Positions 1 through 8,288 of a stretch of DNA of 64,000 nt are shown here, piece by piece (position 1 is the stretch's first letter; each line of letters starts with the position of its first letter). This DNA is from Haloarcula amylolytica JCM 13557 (GTDB lineage: Archaea; Halobacteriota; Halobacteria; Halobacteriales; Haloarculaceae), in contig NZ_AOLW01000006.1 in assembly GCF_000336615.1 (NCBI RefSeq), positions 273,349 through 337,348 on the forward strand, in the 5' to 3' direction. Below the pieces are notes generated by a model. That model had not been told where the DNA came from and searched no databases. It saw nothing but the letters and a program-made list of their open reading frames with translations. The position numbers and the translations under genes are program-made.

Positions 1-800
1 ACCCGATCGCCCGGTGACGCCGCAGTACGGGCGAACACGGCCAGCAACACGTCGCCCGAGAGGAAGGTCCCGTCGGCCGAAACCGCCCGCATCCGGTCGG
101 CGTCGCCGTCGTGTGCGATGCCGAGGTCGGCGTCGGATTCGGCCACCAGCGTCGCCAGGGACTCGCAGTTCTCGGCTTTCGGTTCCGAGGGGCGACCGGG
201 AAACGCGCCGTCGGGCTGGCCGTTGAGCGTCTCGACGGAACAGCCCAGTTCGGTGAGTGCGTCGACGCTGACCCGGCCCGCGCCGTTGCCGAGGTCGACG
301 ACGACGTGGCTGTCGAGGTCCGTCTCGCCGACTTCCGCGACCAGCGCCTCGACGTGGCGCTGGCCGGCGTCCCAGGACTCGCTGTCGCCGCTCTCGTCCC
401 ACGCCGCTGGCTGGAACGCATCCTCGTCCAGTCGCTGTTCAATCGTCTCCCGCAGGGCCGCGTCGAAGGCTTGCCCGCTGGGCTGCCAGAGCTTGATACC
501 GTTGTCCTGGGGCGGGTTGTGGCTCGCCGTCACTGCGACGCCGGCGTCGGCGTCCTGCCACGCCACCGCCCGGCCGATAGTCGGCGTCGCCGCGCCGCCG
601 AGGTCGACCACGTCGACGCCGCTCTCACGGAGTCCTGCCACCAGCGCCGCTTGCAAGTACTCGCCGCTCGCTCGCGGGTCCCGACCCACGACAACCCGCT
701 CGCAGTCGATGCCAAGCGCCCGCCCCACCGAGAGCGCCACCTCGGTCGTGACTGTCTCGCCGACGGGACCCCGAATCCCGCTCGTTCCGAACTGTGTCAT
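1..800 (-). CDS. Phosphohexomutase (phosphoglucosamine/phosphomannomutase family), 3' end outside window
   Basis: The N-terminal 266 codons read right to left from the ATG at 798-800 and run off the window start. The protein begins MTQFGTSGIRGPVG, the substrate-loop start typical of the alpha-D-phosphohexomutase superfamily. The phosphoserine loop TASHNPP lies at residues 91-97 (Ser93) and the metal-binding loop DGDADR at 231-236, so the first two domains are complete. Domains 3-4, with the sugar-binding and RPSGTEP loops, are missing. It interconverts hexose 1- and 6-phosphates in the cytoplasm, probably for cell-surface glycan precursors. The exact sugar cannot be told from this half. It is one of three family members in the window. 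Confidence 0.93.
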   Translation of the reverse strand, partial: MTQFGTSGIRGPVGETVTTEVALSVGRALGIDCERVVVGRDPRASGEYLQAALVAGLRESGVDVVDLGGAATPTIGRAVAWQDADAGVAVTASHNPPQDNGIKLWQPSGQAFDAALRETIEQRLDEDAFQPAAWDESGDSESWDAGQRHVEALVAEVGETDLDSHVVVDLGNGAGRVSVDALTELGCSVETLNGQPDGAFPGRPSEPKAENCESLATLVAESDADLGIAHDGDADRMRAVSADGTFLSGDVLLAVFARTAASPGDR

Positions 801-883
801 TACTGCTCTCTGGGGCGGGCCGCCCCTAAAATCCATCCGGCATCAGACAGGTACTGCGGGCCGGTAGTGCCGACGCCGCTCCG

Positions 884-1060
884 CTACTGCGTCGGCGACC
901 ACTCACAGGCGGTCCCGGTCGTCAGCCCCGCTTCGTCGATGTGAGCCGAGAGGCAGCCGTAGTTGCAGAACTGCGCTGTCGGCTTCCCGTCGGGCGTCTC
1001 GCTAACGTAGACGGGGTCGTGGTCCTCGACCGGGGAGCCACAGTACGTGCAGTCGGTCAT
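884..1060 (-). CDS. Small zinc-finger protein (58 aa)
   Basis: A 58-residue acidic microprotein with CxxC near the N-terminus (C4, C7) and a second CxxxC (C32, C36), the spacing of a treble-clef or TRASH-like zinc knuckle. The ATG at 1058-1060 was chosen because the cysteine pair follows at once; an upstream in-frame start would overlap the divergent rpiA gene. It is divergent from rpiA with 58 nt between starts. Haloarchaea carry many such zinc microproteins, most of unknown function. A role as a protein- or nucleic-acid-binding adaptor is only inference. Confidence 0.8.
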   Translation of the reverse strand: MTDCTYCGSPVEDHDPVYVSETPDGKPTAQFCNYGCLSAHIDEAGLTTGTACEWSPTQ

Positions 1061-1118
1061 ACGTACGCTTGCGGCCGGGAGAACAAACGTTTTGTCCGCG
1101 TCTGTCGACCCACCGCAC

Positions 1119-1805
1119 ATGAAACAGGGCGGCTCTGATGCGGCGAAACAGGCGGCGGGGGAATCGGCGGCCGAGACCGTTGAGGACGGCATGGTCGTCG
1201 GCCTCGGCACGGGGTCGACGGCGGCCCACGCTATCCGCGCTATCGGGCGAGCGGTCGACGCAGGACTCGATGTCGTCGGCGTCCCAACGTCATTTCAGTC
1301 CCGCCAGCTGGCCCGGGACTGCGGGATTCCGCTCGCGGACCTCGACGACGTGTCGGTCGACCTCGCCATCGACGGGGCCGACGAGGTGGCCGACGGCAAT
1401 CTCATCAAAGGCGGCGGCGCGGCTCACGCCCGGGAGAAGGTCGTCGACGCGAGCGCCGACCGCTTCCTCGTCGTCGCCGACCCGACGAAGGAGGCTGAGC
1501 GGCTCTCGGTGCCGGTGCCGGTCGAGGTACTTCCGATGGCCCGCTCGACGGTCGCCACGGCGGTTGCGGACTTGGACGGTGACCCGACGCTCCGGTGTGC
1601 AGAACGCAAGGACGGCCCCGTCGTCACCGACAACGGGAACCTCGTGCTCGACTGTGATTTCGGCCCTATCGACGACCCCGCCGCGCTCGCCAGCGACCTC
1701 GCCGCACTCCCCGGTGTCGTCGAGCACGGGCTGTTCGTCGATGTGGCCGACGAAATCCACGTCGGCACTACTGACGGCGTCACCGTCCGAGCGCTATCGA
1801 AGTAG
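1119..1805 (+). CDS. rpiA: Ribose-5-phosphate isomerase A
   Basis: 228 residues, the usual RpiA length. It interconverts ribose 5-phosphate and ribulose 5-phosphate in pentose supply for nucleotides. Family motifs are visible: GLGTGST (28-34, phosphate binding), DGADE (85-89) and KGGGAAHAREK (97-107, with the catalytic Glu and Lys). The ATG at 1119 places the N-terminal helix correctly; the longer in-frame extension runs over the divergent small zinc gene and is unlikely. The gene stands alone. Haloarchaea lack a classical oxidative pentose pathway, so the enzyme probably works mainly in the biosynthetic direction. Confidence 0.97.
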   Translation: MKQGGSDAAKQAAGESAAETVEDGMVVGLGTGSTAAHAIRAIGRAVDAGLDVVGVPTSFQSRQLARDCGIPLADLDDVSVDLAIDGADEVADGNLIKGGGAAHAREKVVDASADRFLVVADPTKEAERLSVPVPVEVLPMARSTVATAVADLDGDPTLRCAERKDGPVVTDNGNLVLDCDFGPIDDPAALASDLAALPGVVEHGLFVDVADEIHVGTTDGVTVRALSK

Positions 1806-1853
1806 CTGTCGCTGGTCGGCTTGCGTCGAAAAAATACACTGCTTGAAACGACC

Positions 1854-2021
1854 TTACAGGTCGCGCGGCTGGACCGTCTTCCGGTCGTTCTCGTCGGCTC
1901 GGCGGGCTGCGTCCTGGAGCAGCTCTTCGACTTCCTCGTCGAGTGCGTCGTAGAAGTCGGACGCTACGTTCATGTCGTTGAGCTCTTCCTTAACGGCGGC
2001 TTTGACGATTAGGTCTGCCAT
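1854..2021 (-). CDS. DUF1931-like histone-fold microprotein (55 aa)
   Basis: Reads from the ATG at 2019-2021 to the stop at 1854-1856. The 55-residue sequence starts MADLIVKAAVKEEL, has an acidic helical middle and ends with DRKTVQPRDL. That ending recalls the third helix of single-histone-fold proteins (the TVQPRD pattern of archaeal histones). I recognise it as the haloarchaeal family usually called DUF1931. It is shorter than a full 65-70 residue histone. DNA binding is inferred from the fold resemblance, not shown. A strong TATA element lies about 30 nt upstream, so the mRNA is probably leaderless. Confidence 0.85.
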   Translation of the reverse strand: MADLIVKAAVKEELNDMNVASDFYDALDEEVEELLQDAARRADENDRKTVQPRDL

Positions 2022-2046
2022 ACAGACGAGGTATCGACGGGGGTTA

Positions 2047-2056
2047 CTTATATACT
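2047..2056 (-). promoter_or_regulatory. TATA box of the DUF1931-like gene
   Basis: On the minus strand the sequence is AGTATATAAG, centred about 30 nt before the ATG at 2021. In haloarchaea this spacing places transcription start at or next to the start codon. Confidence 0.75.
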
Positions 2057-2120
2057 TTCTCCAATTAGTTCGCTCTCGACCCTATTACCGGCAGTTTGAG
2101 GCATTATACGACACATAACC

Positions 2121-2130
2121 CCTTATAAAT
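2121..2130 (+). promoter_or_regulatory. TATA-like element far upstream of larB
   Basis: CCTTATAAAT in an AT-rich patch. The predicted start would be near 2150, leaving a leader of about 150 nt before larB at 2310. No open reading frame is evident in that leader. The same patch could also fire leftwards toward the DUF1931-like gene. Confidence 0.4.
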
Positions 2131-2309
2131 CCGCATTTGTGTCCGAATAGATCCATCAGAATACGCCATTTCGGCTGCGCCGGACGGCTATTGTCGCGTT
2201 ACTCCGGTCGAGCGTCGCTCACGCGCGCTCGCACAGGTCGGCCCTGAAACGGGCGATTCGTTCGTCTCGGACCGACGGATAGGAGTGGCCGTATCACTGA
2301 ATGGGTCCT

Positions 2310-3074
2310 ATGCGCGACATACTCGATTCGGTTGCGGCGGGTGACCTCTCCCCGGTAGAGGCCGAAGCGGCGCTTGCGGGCTACGCGACCAGCGGGGCCG
2401 GTCGGTTCGACGCCGCCCGGGAGGACCGTGCCGGCGTTCCTGAGGCCGTCCTTGCAGATGGGAAGACGCCGGCGGAAGTGGCGGATTTGGCGGCGACAGC
2501 TATCGAAACGACGGACCGGGCTATCGTGACGCGGCTGGATACGTCCACTGCGACGGCCGTTCGGGAACAGTTGGACGAGACCGCTCCGGACGCGACGGTC
2601 CGGTGGGACGACCGCTCGAACTGGCTGGTGGCGACGACGCCCGCGTTCGAACGGCCGTCGCTGGACGCGTCAGTCGGTATTGTCACCGCGGGGACCTCCG
2701 ACGCCGTTCCGGCCGGTGAGGCCGCACTCATCGCCGAGGAGATGGGTGCGACCGTGACCCGTATCGACGATGTCGGCGTCGCCAGCCTCGCCCGGACGAT
2801 AGATGCGGTCGATGGCTTCCGGGACCAGGACGTCCTCATCGTCGCGGCGGGCCGCGAGGGCGCGCTCCCGACGGTCGTCGCCGGTCTCGTGGATGTCCCG
2901 GTCATCGGCCTGCCCGTCTCGACCGGCTACGGCCACGGTGGCGAGGGTGAGGCGGCCCTCTCGGGGCTGCTCCAGTCCTGCACTGCCCTCTCCGTCGTGA
3001 ACATCGACGCCGGCTTCACCGCCGGGACACAGGCCGGCCTAATCGCCAGACAGCTCGACGATGCGCGCACATAG
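2310..3074 (+). CDS. larB: Nickel pincer cofactor biosynthesis protein LarB
   Basis: 254 residues from the ATG at 2310; another in-frame ATG lies three codons upstream. LarB carboxylates and hydrolyses nicotinic acid adenine dinucleotide, the first step to the nickel-pincer nucleotide of LarA-type racemases. The C-terminal half resembles AIR carboxylase (PurE): the GIVTAGTSD segment, the AAGREGALPTVV segment and the STGYGHGGEGEAAL region are conserved in LarB. The N-terminal 90 residues are the LarB-specific region. No larC, larE or larA is nearby, so the rest of the pathway must be encoded elsewhere. Confidence 0.9.
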   Translation: MRDILDSVAAGDLSPVEAEAALAGYATSGAGRFDAAREDRAGVPEAVLADGKTPAEVADLAATAIETTDRAIVTRLDTSTATAVREQLDETAPDATVRWDDRSNWLVATTPAFERPSLDASVGIVTAGTSDAVPAGEAALIAEEMGATVTRIDDVGVASLARTIDAVDGFRDQDVLIVAAGREGALPTVVAGLVDVPVIGLPVSTGYGHGGEGEAALSGLLQSCTALSVVNIDAGFTAGTQAGLIARQLDDART

Positions 3075-3176
3075 ACTCCCCCACAAACCGCAGGCATACC
3101 CAAGTATTTGGGTAAAGAGCTATGAGAACAACGCGCGTACGCGTATACGTCGGCGGTGGTGTCGCCGACGAACACG

Positions 3177-3326
3177 ATGCCTGAATGTGATCATTGCGGC
3201 GCGCACGTCTCAGACCAGTTCGCCCGAGTGTTCGCGGATGAACGCGGACATATCCGGGCGTGTCCCAACTGCTCGGCGAACGCTGGCATTGCCGAGGTAT
3301 CGAGAGAGCGCGCCCAAAAAGTGTGA
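3177..3326 (+). CDS. Small zinc-ribbon protein, DUF7563-like (49 aa)
   Basis: A 49-residue protein, MPECDHCGAHVSD at the start and CPNCSANAG in the middle. Two CxxC pairs (C4/C7 and C29/C32) form a complete four-cysteine zinc ribbon. I recognise it as the haloarchaeal DUF7563 microprotein family. The start is the ATG at 3177-3179 and the stop is at 3324-3326, 27 nt before the GIY-YIG gene on the same strand, so the two may be cotranscribed. Function is unknown. Confidence 0.85.
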   Translation: MPECDHCGAHVSDQFARVFADERGHIRACPNCSANAGIAEVSRERAQKV

Positions 3327-3353
3327 GGCCCGCTGGGCCACCAGCATCGTGCG

Positions 3354-3638
3354 ATGACTACCGCGCGGAGCCCTTACCACGTGTACGTCCTCCGCTGTAG
3401 CGACAACACGTTTTACACCGGTTACACGACCGATGTGGAGCGCCGCGTCCGCGAACACGACGCCGGCGACGGCGCGAAGTACACGCGCGGCCGAACCCCG
3501 GTCGAACTGATCCACGTCGAGCCGTTCGACTCACAGTCCGAAGCGATGAGCCGTGAGTACGAGATCAAGCAGTACTCCAGAGCACAGAAGGAACGGCTCG
3601 TCGAATCCAGCGACGCCGAAGCTGACTTCGATACCTGA
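3354..3638 (+). CDS. GIY-YIG domain protein (UPF0213/YhbQ type)
   Basis: 94 residues holding one GIY-YIG domain: VYV at 10-12 stands for GIY and YTG at 21-23 for YIG, followed by TTDVERRVREH with the conserved arginine and the EYEIKQYSRAQKERL helix typical of the YhbQ/UPF0213 group. These stand-alone proteins have weak nuclease activity in the few bacterial cases studied; the archaeal role is unknown. Length is normal for the family. It follows the DUF7563-like gene on the same strand. Confidence 0.9.
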   Translation: MTTARSPYHVYVLRCSDNTFYTGYTTDVERRVREHDAGDGAKYTRGRTPVELIHVEPFDSQSEAMSREYEIKQYSRAQKERLVESSDAEADFDT

Positions 3639-3773
3639 GCCGCCGAAACGATTGAAGAATTAGCAGCGATACCGCCTCAGATGCCGAGGCTCACCTCTTC
3701 CCGTCGGTAGCCGTGAAGTGACAGTTTTGCGATGGGGCGTGATTTTTTGTCGAGGGGCTGAGAACCGCGAGAT

Positions 3774-5171
3774 ATGGACAACGACGCGGATGTCGACGCA
3801 GGTGCGATCGCCTTCGGGACGGACGGCTGGCGGGCGACGCTGGACGTGTTCACGAAGCCGCGGATCCGGATGGTGGGACAGGCCGTCGCCACCACCCTGC
3901 AGGAACGCGGGGCAAGCGGGACCGTCGCCATCGGGTACGACGCCCGCGAAACCTCGCCCGGGTTCGCTGACGAACTCGCACACGTCCTGCGCGCGAACGG
4001 CTTCGACGTGCTCTTGCCGGACCGGGACACACCGACGCCGATTGTCGCCTGGACGGTGAAAGACCGCGACCTCGCAGGGGCGCTCCAGATTACGGCCAGC
4101 CACAATCCCCCGGAGTACAACGGCGTGAAGTTCATTCCCGGCGATGGGTCGCCGGCGCTGCCGGACTGGACGGCCGCCTTCGAGGAGAACCTCGCCGTGC
4201 TCGACCCGCTGCCCGAGGACGAGTGGGGCGAGCGAACGGAGGAGGACCTGATCGGGCCGTTCCACGACCACGCGCTGGACTTCGTCGACACCGACCTCGA
4301 TGGCCTGTCAGTCGCCTACGACGCGCTGTACGGGAGCGGCCGCGGCGTCACGGACGCACTGCTCGAAGCGGCCGGAGCCGAGGTGACACGCCTCAACTGC
4401 GTACAGGACCCCGACTTTGGCGGCGGGTCGCCCGAACCGTCGGCGGAGAACGCCGAGGGGCTCGTCAGCGAAGTCAGCGACGGCGACGCCACGCTGGGAA
4501 TCATCAACGACGGCGACGCCGACCGCATCGGCGTCGTCACACCCGAGCGGGGCTATCTGGACCCGAACCTGTTTTTCGCCGCGATGTACGACTTCCTGCT
4601 CGAAACTGGCTCGGGCGACGTGGTTCGGACGGTCTCGACCTCTAGCATCGTCGACCGCGTCGCCGAGGCCCACGGTCAGTCCGTCCACGAGGTCGCCGTC
4701 GGCTTCAAGTGGGTCGCCGAGGCGATGGCCGAGCACGACGCGCTGTTCGGCGGCGAGGAGTCCGGCGGCTTCGGCCTGCCGGACCACCTGCGGAACAAGG
4801 ACGGCGTGCTGGTGGCGCTGGTCGCCGCCGCCGCCGAACGCGAGGAACCGCTTGACGCTCGTGTCGACCGATTGCTGGACGAACACGGCGAAATCCACCA
4901 GGACCGTATCAGCGTCGACTGTCCGGACGACCGCAAGGAGTCCGTCCTCGCCGACCTCGAAACCGCACTTCCAGACACGCTGGCGGGAGTCGCTGTCGAC
5001 GGCATTAACACCGTCGACGGGTTCAAAATCCGGCTCGAAGACGGGACGTGGGTGCTGGTCCGCCCGTCCGGGACGGAGCCGAAACTCCGTGTGTACGCCG
5101 AGGCGTCGAGTGCGGAGCGCGTCGAGGACCTGTTAGAGGCGGGTCGGGACCTGGTCGAGCCGCTGGTCTGA
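3774..5171 (+). CDS. Phosphoglucomutase/phosphomannomutase family protein
   Basis: A full-length alpha-D-phosphohexomutase of 465 residues. In order: GTDGWRA at the N-terminus; TASHNPPEYNG (phosphoserine loop, about residue 105); DGDADRIG (metal loop, about 247); GGEESGGFG (sugar-binding loop, about 327); and RPSGTEPK near the C-terminus (phosphate-binding loop). All four active-site loops are intact, so it should be active. The GEESGG loop fits phosphoglucomutase or phosphomannomutase better than GlmM. The gene ends 2 nt from the convergent RDD gene. The substrate cannot be fixed from sequence. Confidence 0.95.
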   Translation: MDNDADVDAGAIAFGTDGWRATLDVFTKPRIRMVGQAVATTLQERGASGTVAIGYDARETSPGFADELAHVLRANGFDVLLPDRDTPTPIVAWTVKDRDLAGALQITASHNPPEYNGVKFIPGDGSPALPDWTAAFEENLAVLDPLPEDEWGERTEEDLIGPFHDHALDFVDTDLDGLSVAYDALYGSGRGVTDALLEAAGAEVTRLNCVQDPDFGGGSPEPSAENAEGLVSEVSDGDATLGIINDGDADRIGVVTPERGYLDPNLFFAAMYDFLLETGSGDVVRTVSTSSIVDRVAEAHGQSVHEVAVGFKWVAEAMAEHDALFGGEESGGFGLPDHLRNKDGVLVALVAAAAEREEPLDARVDRLLDEHGEIHQDRISVDCPDDRKESVLADLETALPDTLAGVAVDGINTVDGFKIRLEDGTWVLVRPSGTEPKLRVYAEASSAERVEDLLEAGRDLVEPLV

Positions 5172-5173
5172 CC

Positions 5174-5749
5174 TCACTTGGTTGTGCTGACGACGTACGT
5201 GCCGGCCACGCGGTCACCGAGGCGCTGTGCGTCGTCGCTCACGAACATGACGGCCGCTTCGACGAGGAGCCAACCGGCCATGAGAACGAGCGCGAAGACG
5301 AACCCGAATCCGCCGAGAATACCACCGAGCAGGAGCATGATTGGGAACGGGGCGAGCAGTACCGCCGTTCGGAGCAGGCGGTCACGCTGGCTCGGCGGCG
5401 ACCCGGTCTCGTCGACGACCGCGACGTTCTGGGACCGCTTCCCGACTGTCTCGTTGGTCTCGGCGTAGTAGCCGAAGTAGTAGACGAGTACCGCGCCGAT
5501 GGCGAGCCAGAGGGCGAAGTTGACGACGATACCCAGAAGCCCCGCAGCCATCACCGATCCACCGCCCATCGCGCCCGGACTCTCGGGTGAGGCGGCGGCC
5601 ATCGCGCCGACCGAGAGAACCGTGTTGAGAACGAATGTGACGAGCCACAGCCCGAACGCGACGGCGCTCAGGATGGCGAAATCGATGAGGTATGCGACGA
5701 CGCGGTCGCCCCGCGCTTCGACCGCGTTTTCAGAGACAGTTGCTGACAT
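5174..5749 (-). CDS. RDD family membrane protein
   Basis: 191 residues with about four hydrophobic membrane segments. The N-terminal GDRVVAYLIDFAIL segment matches the RDD signature (Arg-Asp...Asp in the first transmembrane segment). A later cytoplasmic stretch GKRSQNVAVVDETG fits the typical RDD loop with the GK(R/M)...V motif. RDD proteins are small integral membrane proteins; some have been linked to Na+/H+ exchange, most have no known role. The gene converges on the phosphohexomutase with almost no spacer. A clear TATA element lies upstream. Confidence 0.88.
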   Translation of the reverse strand: MSATVSENAVEARGDRVVAYLIDFAILSAVAFGLWLVTFVLNTVLSVGAMAAASPESPGAMGGGSVMAAGLLGIVVNFALWLAIGAVLVYYFGYYAETNETVGKRSQNVAVVDETGSPPSQRDRLLRTAVLLAPFPIMLLLGGILGGFGFVFALVLMAGWLLVEAAVMFVSDDAQRLGDRVAGTYVVSTTK

Positions 5750-5772
5750 CGTTTTAAAACCATTCTCGAAAC

Positions 5773-5782
5773 TATTTAAAAA
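5773..5782 (-). promoter_or_regulatory. TATA box of the RDD gene
   Basis: On the minus strand TTTTAAATAG, about 28 nt before the ATG at 5747-5749, indicating a leaderless transcript. A GTTTTAAAAC palindrome lies between this element and the start codon. Confidence 0.65.
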
Positions 5783-5834
5783 ATGTTACGACGGCGTGTC
5801 AACTGTTTCCACCCTCTTTGCGCACTTGCGGCCA

Positions 5835-6218
5835 CTACTCACGCTCACCACGAAAGCGGTCGGCTTCGTCGGCGAGCGGCGTCACGTCGAACCCCAGCGC
5901 CTCGTAGAACGGCCGAACGTCAGCGTCGAACTCGGCGGTGACACAATCTCGCCGGTCGAGCGCGGCCTCGACGAGCGCCGTCCCGATACCCTGCCCGCGA
6001 CGACGCCGACGGACAGCGACGGCCTCGATGTGAGTGTCGTCGAGTACGAGTGCGCCGAGGACGCGCCCGTCCGTCTCGTCGTCACCGGACACTGCGACGA
6101 GTGTGCCGCCGTCTTCAGCACCCGCTCGCACGGTTTCAACGGCTATCGAGAGGACCGCCCCGTCGAGGACATTCATGACCGCCGGTATCTCGTCGGCGTT
6201 CGCTGTGCGGACGTGCAT
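5835..6218 (-). CDS. GNAT family N-acetyltransferase
   Basis: 127 residues with one GNAT fold. The acetyl-CoA loop is RRRRRGQGIGTALVEAA (the R/Q-x-x-G-x-G/A pattern), preceded by the beta4 strand IEAVAV and followed by the conserved FYEALGF segment. The family transfers acetyl from acetyl-CoA to an amine; the target is unknown. The samp2 gene lies 27 nt upstream on the same strand, so they may form one transcription unit. Nothing is unusual in composition. Confidence 0.9.
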   Translation of the reverse strand: MHVRTANADEIPAVMNVLDGAVLSIAVETVRAGAEDGGTLVAVSGDDETDGRVLGALVLDDTHIEAVAVRRRRRGQGIGTALVEAALDRRDCVTAEFDADVRPFYEALGFDVTPLADEADRFRGERE

Positions 6219-6245
6219 ATCTGTTAGCGGGCGCTGCTTGGCGGT

Positions 6246-6446
6246 TCAGCCGCCTTTGATGAGCCTGACGACCCGAACGTGGTCGTGCTCGACGGGCTGA
6301 TCCGTCGGAACGTGCTCGCCGTCGACGAGGACTGACACCTCGTGGGGGCTCAGGTCGACCGGCGAAAGCAGGTCGGCGTAGATCGCATCCGCGTCCACCT
6401 CCAGTTCGTGGGTGTCCTCGCCGGCGATTTCGACGGTGACGTACAT
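6246..6446 (-). CDS. samp2: Ubiquitin-like small archaeal modifier protein SAMP2
   Basis: 66 residues with the exact C-terminal di-glycine expected of a ubiquitin-like modifier (ending RLIKGG). Length and the core segment [12 protein letters not shown] match haloarchaeal SAMP2. In Haloferax, SAMP2 is adenylated by the E1-like UbaA, forms isopeptide links to protein lysines and also acts as a sulfur carrier in tRNA thiolation. The lysine just before the GG is present. The start is the ATG at 6444-6446; longer readings of the frame run back over the rfcS gene and are not credible. It lies upstream of, and probably with, the GNAT gene. Confidence 0.93.
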   Translation of the reverse strand: MYVTVEIAGEDTHELEVDADAIYADLLSPVDLSPHEVSVLVDGEHVPTDQPVEHDHVRVVRLIKGG

Positions 6447-6493
6447 ACACCGACTACTCCGCCGACGTACCTGAGACTGTCGAATCACGCGGG

Positions 6494-6500
6494 GTTTAAG
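6494..6500 (+). promoter_or_regulatory. TATA-like element of rfcS
   Basis: GTTTAAG about 28 nt before the ATG at 6525, matching the leaderless-promoter spacing of haloarchaea. Confidence 0.6.
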
Positions 6501-6524
6501 ACCGGCCCACGCTTCCCATCGTCC

Positions 6525-7502
6525 ATGAGTGAGGCCGAGTCCGAGTCGCGGGCGGGACGCGAGGAGGTCTGGATCGAGAAGTACCGCCCGCAGACGCTCG
6601 ACGACGTGATGGGCCACGAGAACATCGTCGGGCGACTCAAGAGCTACGTCTCGCGCAACGACCTGAGCCACATGCTGTTTTCCGGCCCCGCGGGGACGGG
6701 GAAGACGACGTGTGCAACCGCTATCGCCCGCGAACTGTACGGCGAGGACTGGCGCGAGCACTTCCTCGAACTGAACGCCTCCGACGAGCGCGGTATCGAC
6801 GTAGTCCGGGACCGCATCAAGAACTTCGCCCGGACGAGTTTCGGCGGCGTCGAATACCGTATCATCTTCCTCGACGAGGCCGACGCGCTGACCAGCGACG
6901 CCCAGTCGGCGCTGCGCCGGACGATGGAGCAGTTCTCGAACAACGTCCGCTTTATCCTCTCGTGTAACTACTCCAGCCAGATCATCGATCCGATTCAGTC
7001 CCGCTGTGCGGTCTTCCGGTTTTCCCCGCTGGCCGACGACGCCGTTGCCGAGGAAATCCGAAACATCGCCGCCGAAGAGGGCATCGAACTGACCGAGGAC
7101 GGACTGGACGCGCTCGTCTACGCCGCCGACGGGGATATGCGGAAAGCCATCAACGGCCTCCAGGCGGCCTCCGTCAGCGGTGACACAGTCGACGAGTCGG
7201 CGGTGTACGCGATCACCTCGACGGCCCGCCCGGAAGAGATCCGGACGATGGTCCAGTCGGCGCTGGACGGCGACTTCACGGCCTCCCGTGCGACCCTCGA
7301 TAGACTGCTGACCGAAGAGGGTATCGCCGGCGGCGATATAATCGACCAACTGCATCGCTCCATCTGGGAGTTCGATATCGAGGACGAAGCAGCCGTCCGA
7401 GTGCTCGAACGCATCGGCGAAACCGATTATCGGATCACCCGCGGTGCGAACGAGCGCGTGCAACTCGAAGCGATGCTGGCCTCGCTCGCCCAGGGCGAGT
7501 AA
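6525..7502 (+). CDS. rfcS: Replication factor C small subunit
   Basis: 325 residues, the standard archaeal RfcS length. It is an AAA+ ATPase of the clamp loader that opens and loads PCNA at primer ends. Visible motifs: the RFC box IEKYRPQTL near residue 17, Walker [10 protein letters not shown] (54-62), Walker [11 protein letters not shown], sensor 1 LSCNY and the arginine-finger motif SRC. The C-terminal domain III forms the collar. The ATG at 6525 gives the usual short acidic N-terminal tail; the longer in-frame extension overlaps samp2 antisense. It is divergent from samp2. Confidence 0.97.
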   Translation: MSEAESESRAGREEVWIEKYRPQTLDDVMGHENIVGRLKSYVSRNDLSHMLFSGPAGTGKTTCATAIARELYGEDWREHFLELNASDERGIDVVRDRIKNFARTSFGGVEYRIIFLDEADALTSDAQSALRRTMEQFSNNVRFILSCNYSSQIIDPIQSRCAVFRFSPLADDAVAEEIRNIAAEEGIELTEDGLDALVYAADGDMRKAINGLQAASVSGDTVDESAVYAITSTARPEEIRTMVQSALDGDFTASRATLDRLLTEEGIAGGDIIDQLHRSIWEFDIEDEAAVRVLERIGETDYRITRGANERVQLEAMLASLAQGE

Positions 7503-7594
7503 GGCCGTACTACCGCTACGATCCGATTTTTCACACCTGATAACTGGCGGGTGAGCTTTATGATGAAAGGAAAGTAAGAATATCAACAACTGAA

Positions 7595-8224
7595 ATGCAA
7601 CGTTTACGACCATCTACGGAGGGGACGGGTGAGGACCGCGGTCAGGTCGGGATCGGGACGCTCATCGTGTTTATCGCGATGGTGCTGGTCGCGGCAATCG
7701 CGGCGGGCGTGCTCATCAACACTGCGGGCTTCCTGCAGAGTTCCGCCCAGGCGACGGGCCAGCAGTCCAGCGATTCGACGACCAACCGCATCCAGGTTGT
7801 GGGGATTACCGGGGACCACTTCACCGACAACAGCGAGATCGGCGTGGTTGACATCGTCGTCAGGCGGGCACCGGGTGCAGGCAACGTCGACCTAGACAAG
7901 ACGACCGTCCAGTGGATCGGTCCGAGCGGGTCGTACTACCAGCTCGCGGCTGGCGGCGCAGACGGCAACCCCGATGGGCGGTTCGCTATCTCTACCGTGC
8001 AGGACAACGACGGCTCCCAGCCGGTGCTGAACGACGTTGAAGACCGGTTCAGAATCACGCTCGACCTGGGGACCGATAATTCCGTTGGCGCTGAGCCATT
8101 CGGTGAGGAACTGCCCGAAGGAGAGACTGCGACACTCCGCATTACCTCGCCAGCCGGCGGGATGACGACCGAGGAAGTCGTCGCGCCGAAGACGCTCTCC
8201 GGGGAATCCTCTGTCACGCTCTGA
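7595..8224 (+). CDS. Archaellin (archaeal flagellin)
   Basis: 209 residues. A short charged leader ends DRG, followed by [20 protein letters not shown], the class III signal of archaellins; a preflagellin peptidase would cut after Gly16. The hydrophobic helix and the following INTAGFLQ segment form the filament core, and the rest is the acidic outer beta domain. The other archaellum genes are not adjacent, so this is a solitary archaellin gene. A candidate processing peptidase is encoded at 44135-45160. It could be a major filament subunit or a minor one. Confidence 0.93.
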   Translation: MQRLRPSTEGTGEDRGQVGIGTLIVFIAMVLVAAIAAGVLINTAGFLQSSAQATGQQSSDSTTNRIQVVGITGDHFTDNSEIGVVDIVVRRAPGAGNVDLDKTTVQWIGPSGSYYQLAAGGADGNPDGRFAISTVQDNDGSQPVLNDVEDRFRITLDLGTDNSVGAEPFGEELPEGETATLRITSPAGGMTTEEVVAPKTLSGESSVTL

Positions 8225-8255
8225 CGGCCAGGGATACCGCCAGCCCCTTCGGAAC

Positions 8256-8263
8256 AGTTTTAG
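8256..8263 (+). promoter_or_regulatory. TATA-like element of alaS
   Basis: AGTTTTAG about 28 nt before the alaS ATG at 8289, the leaderless spacing. Confidence 0.5.
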
Positions 8264-8288
8264 GCGAACGTGGGCCAACTGAACACCA

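Noticed and set aside
5751..5760. GTTTTAAAAC palindrome as an operator
   Set aside because: Short AT palindromes are expected near promoters; nothing else supports a binding site.
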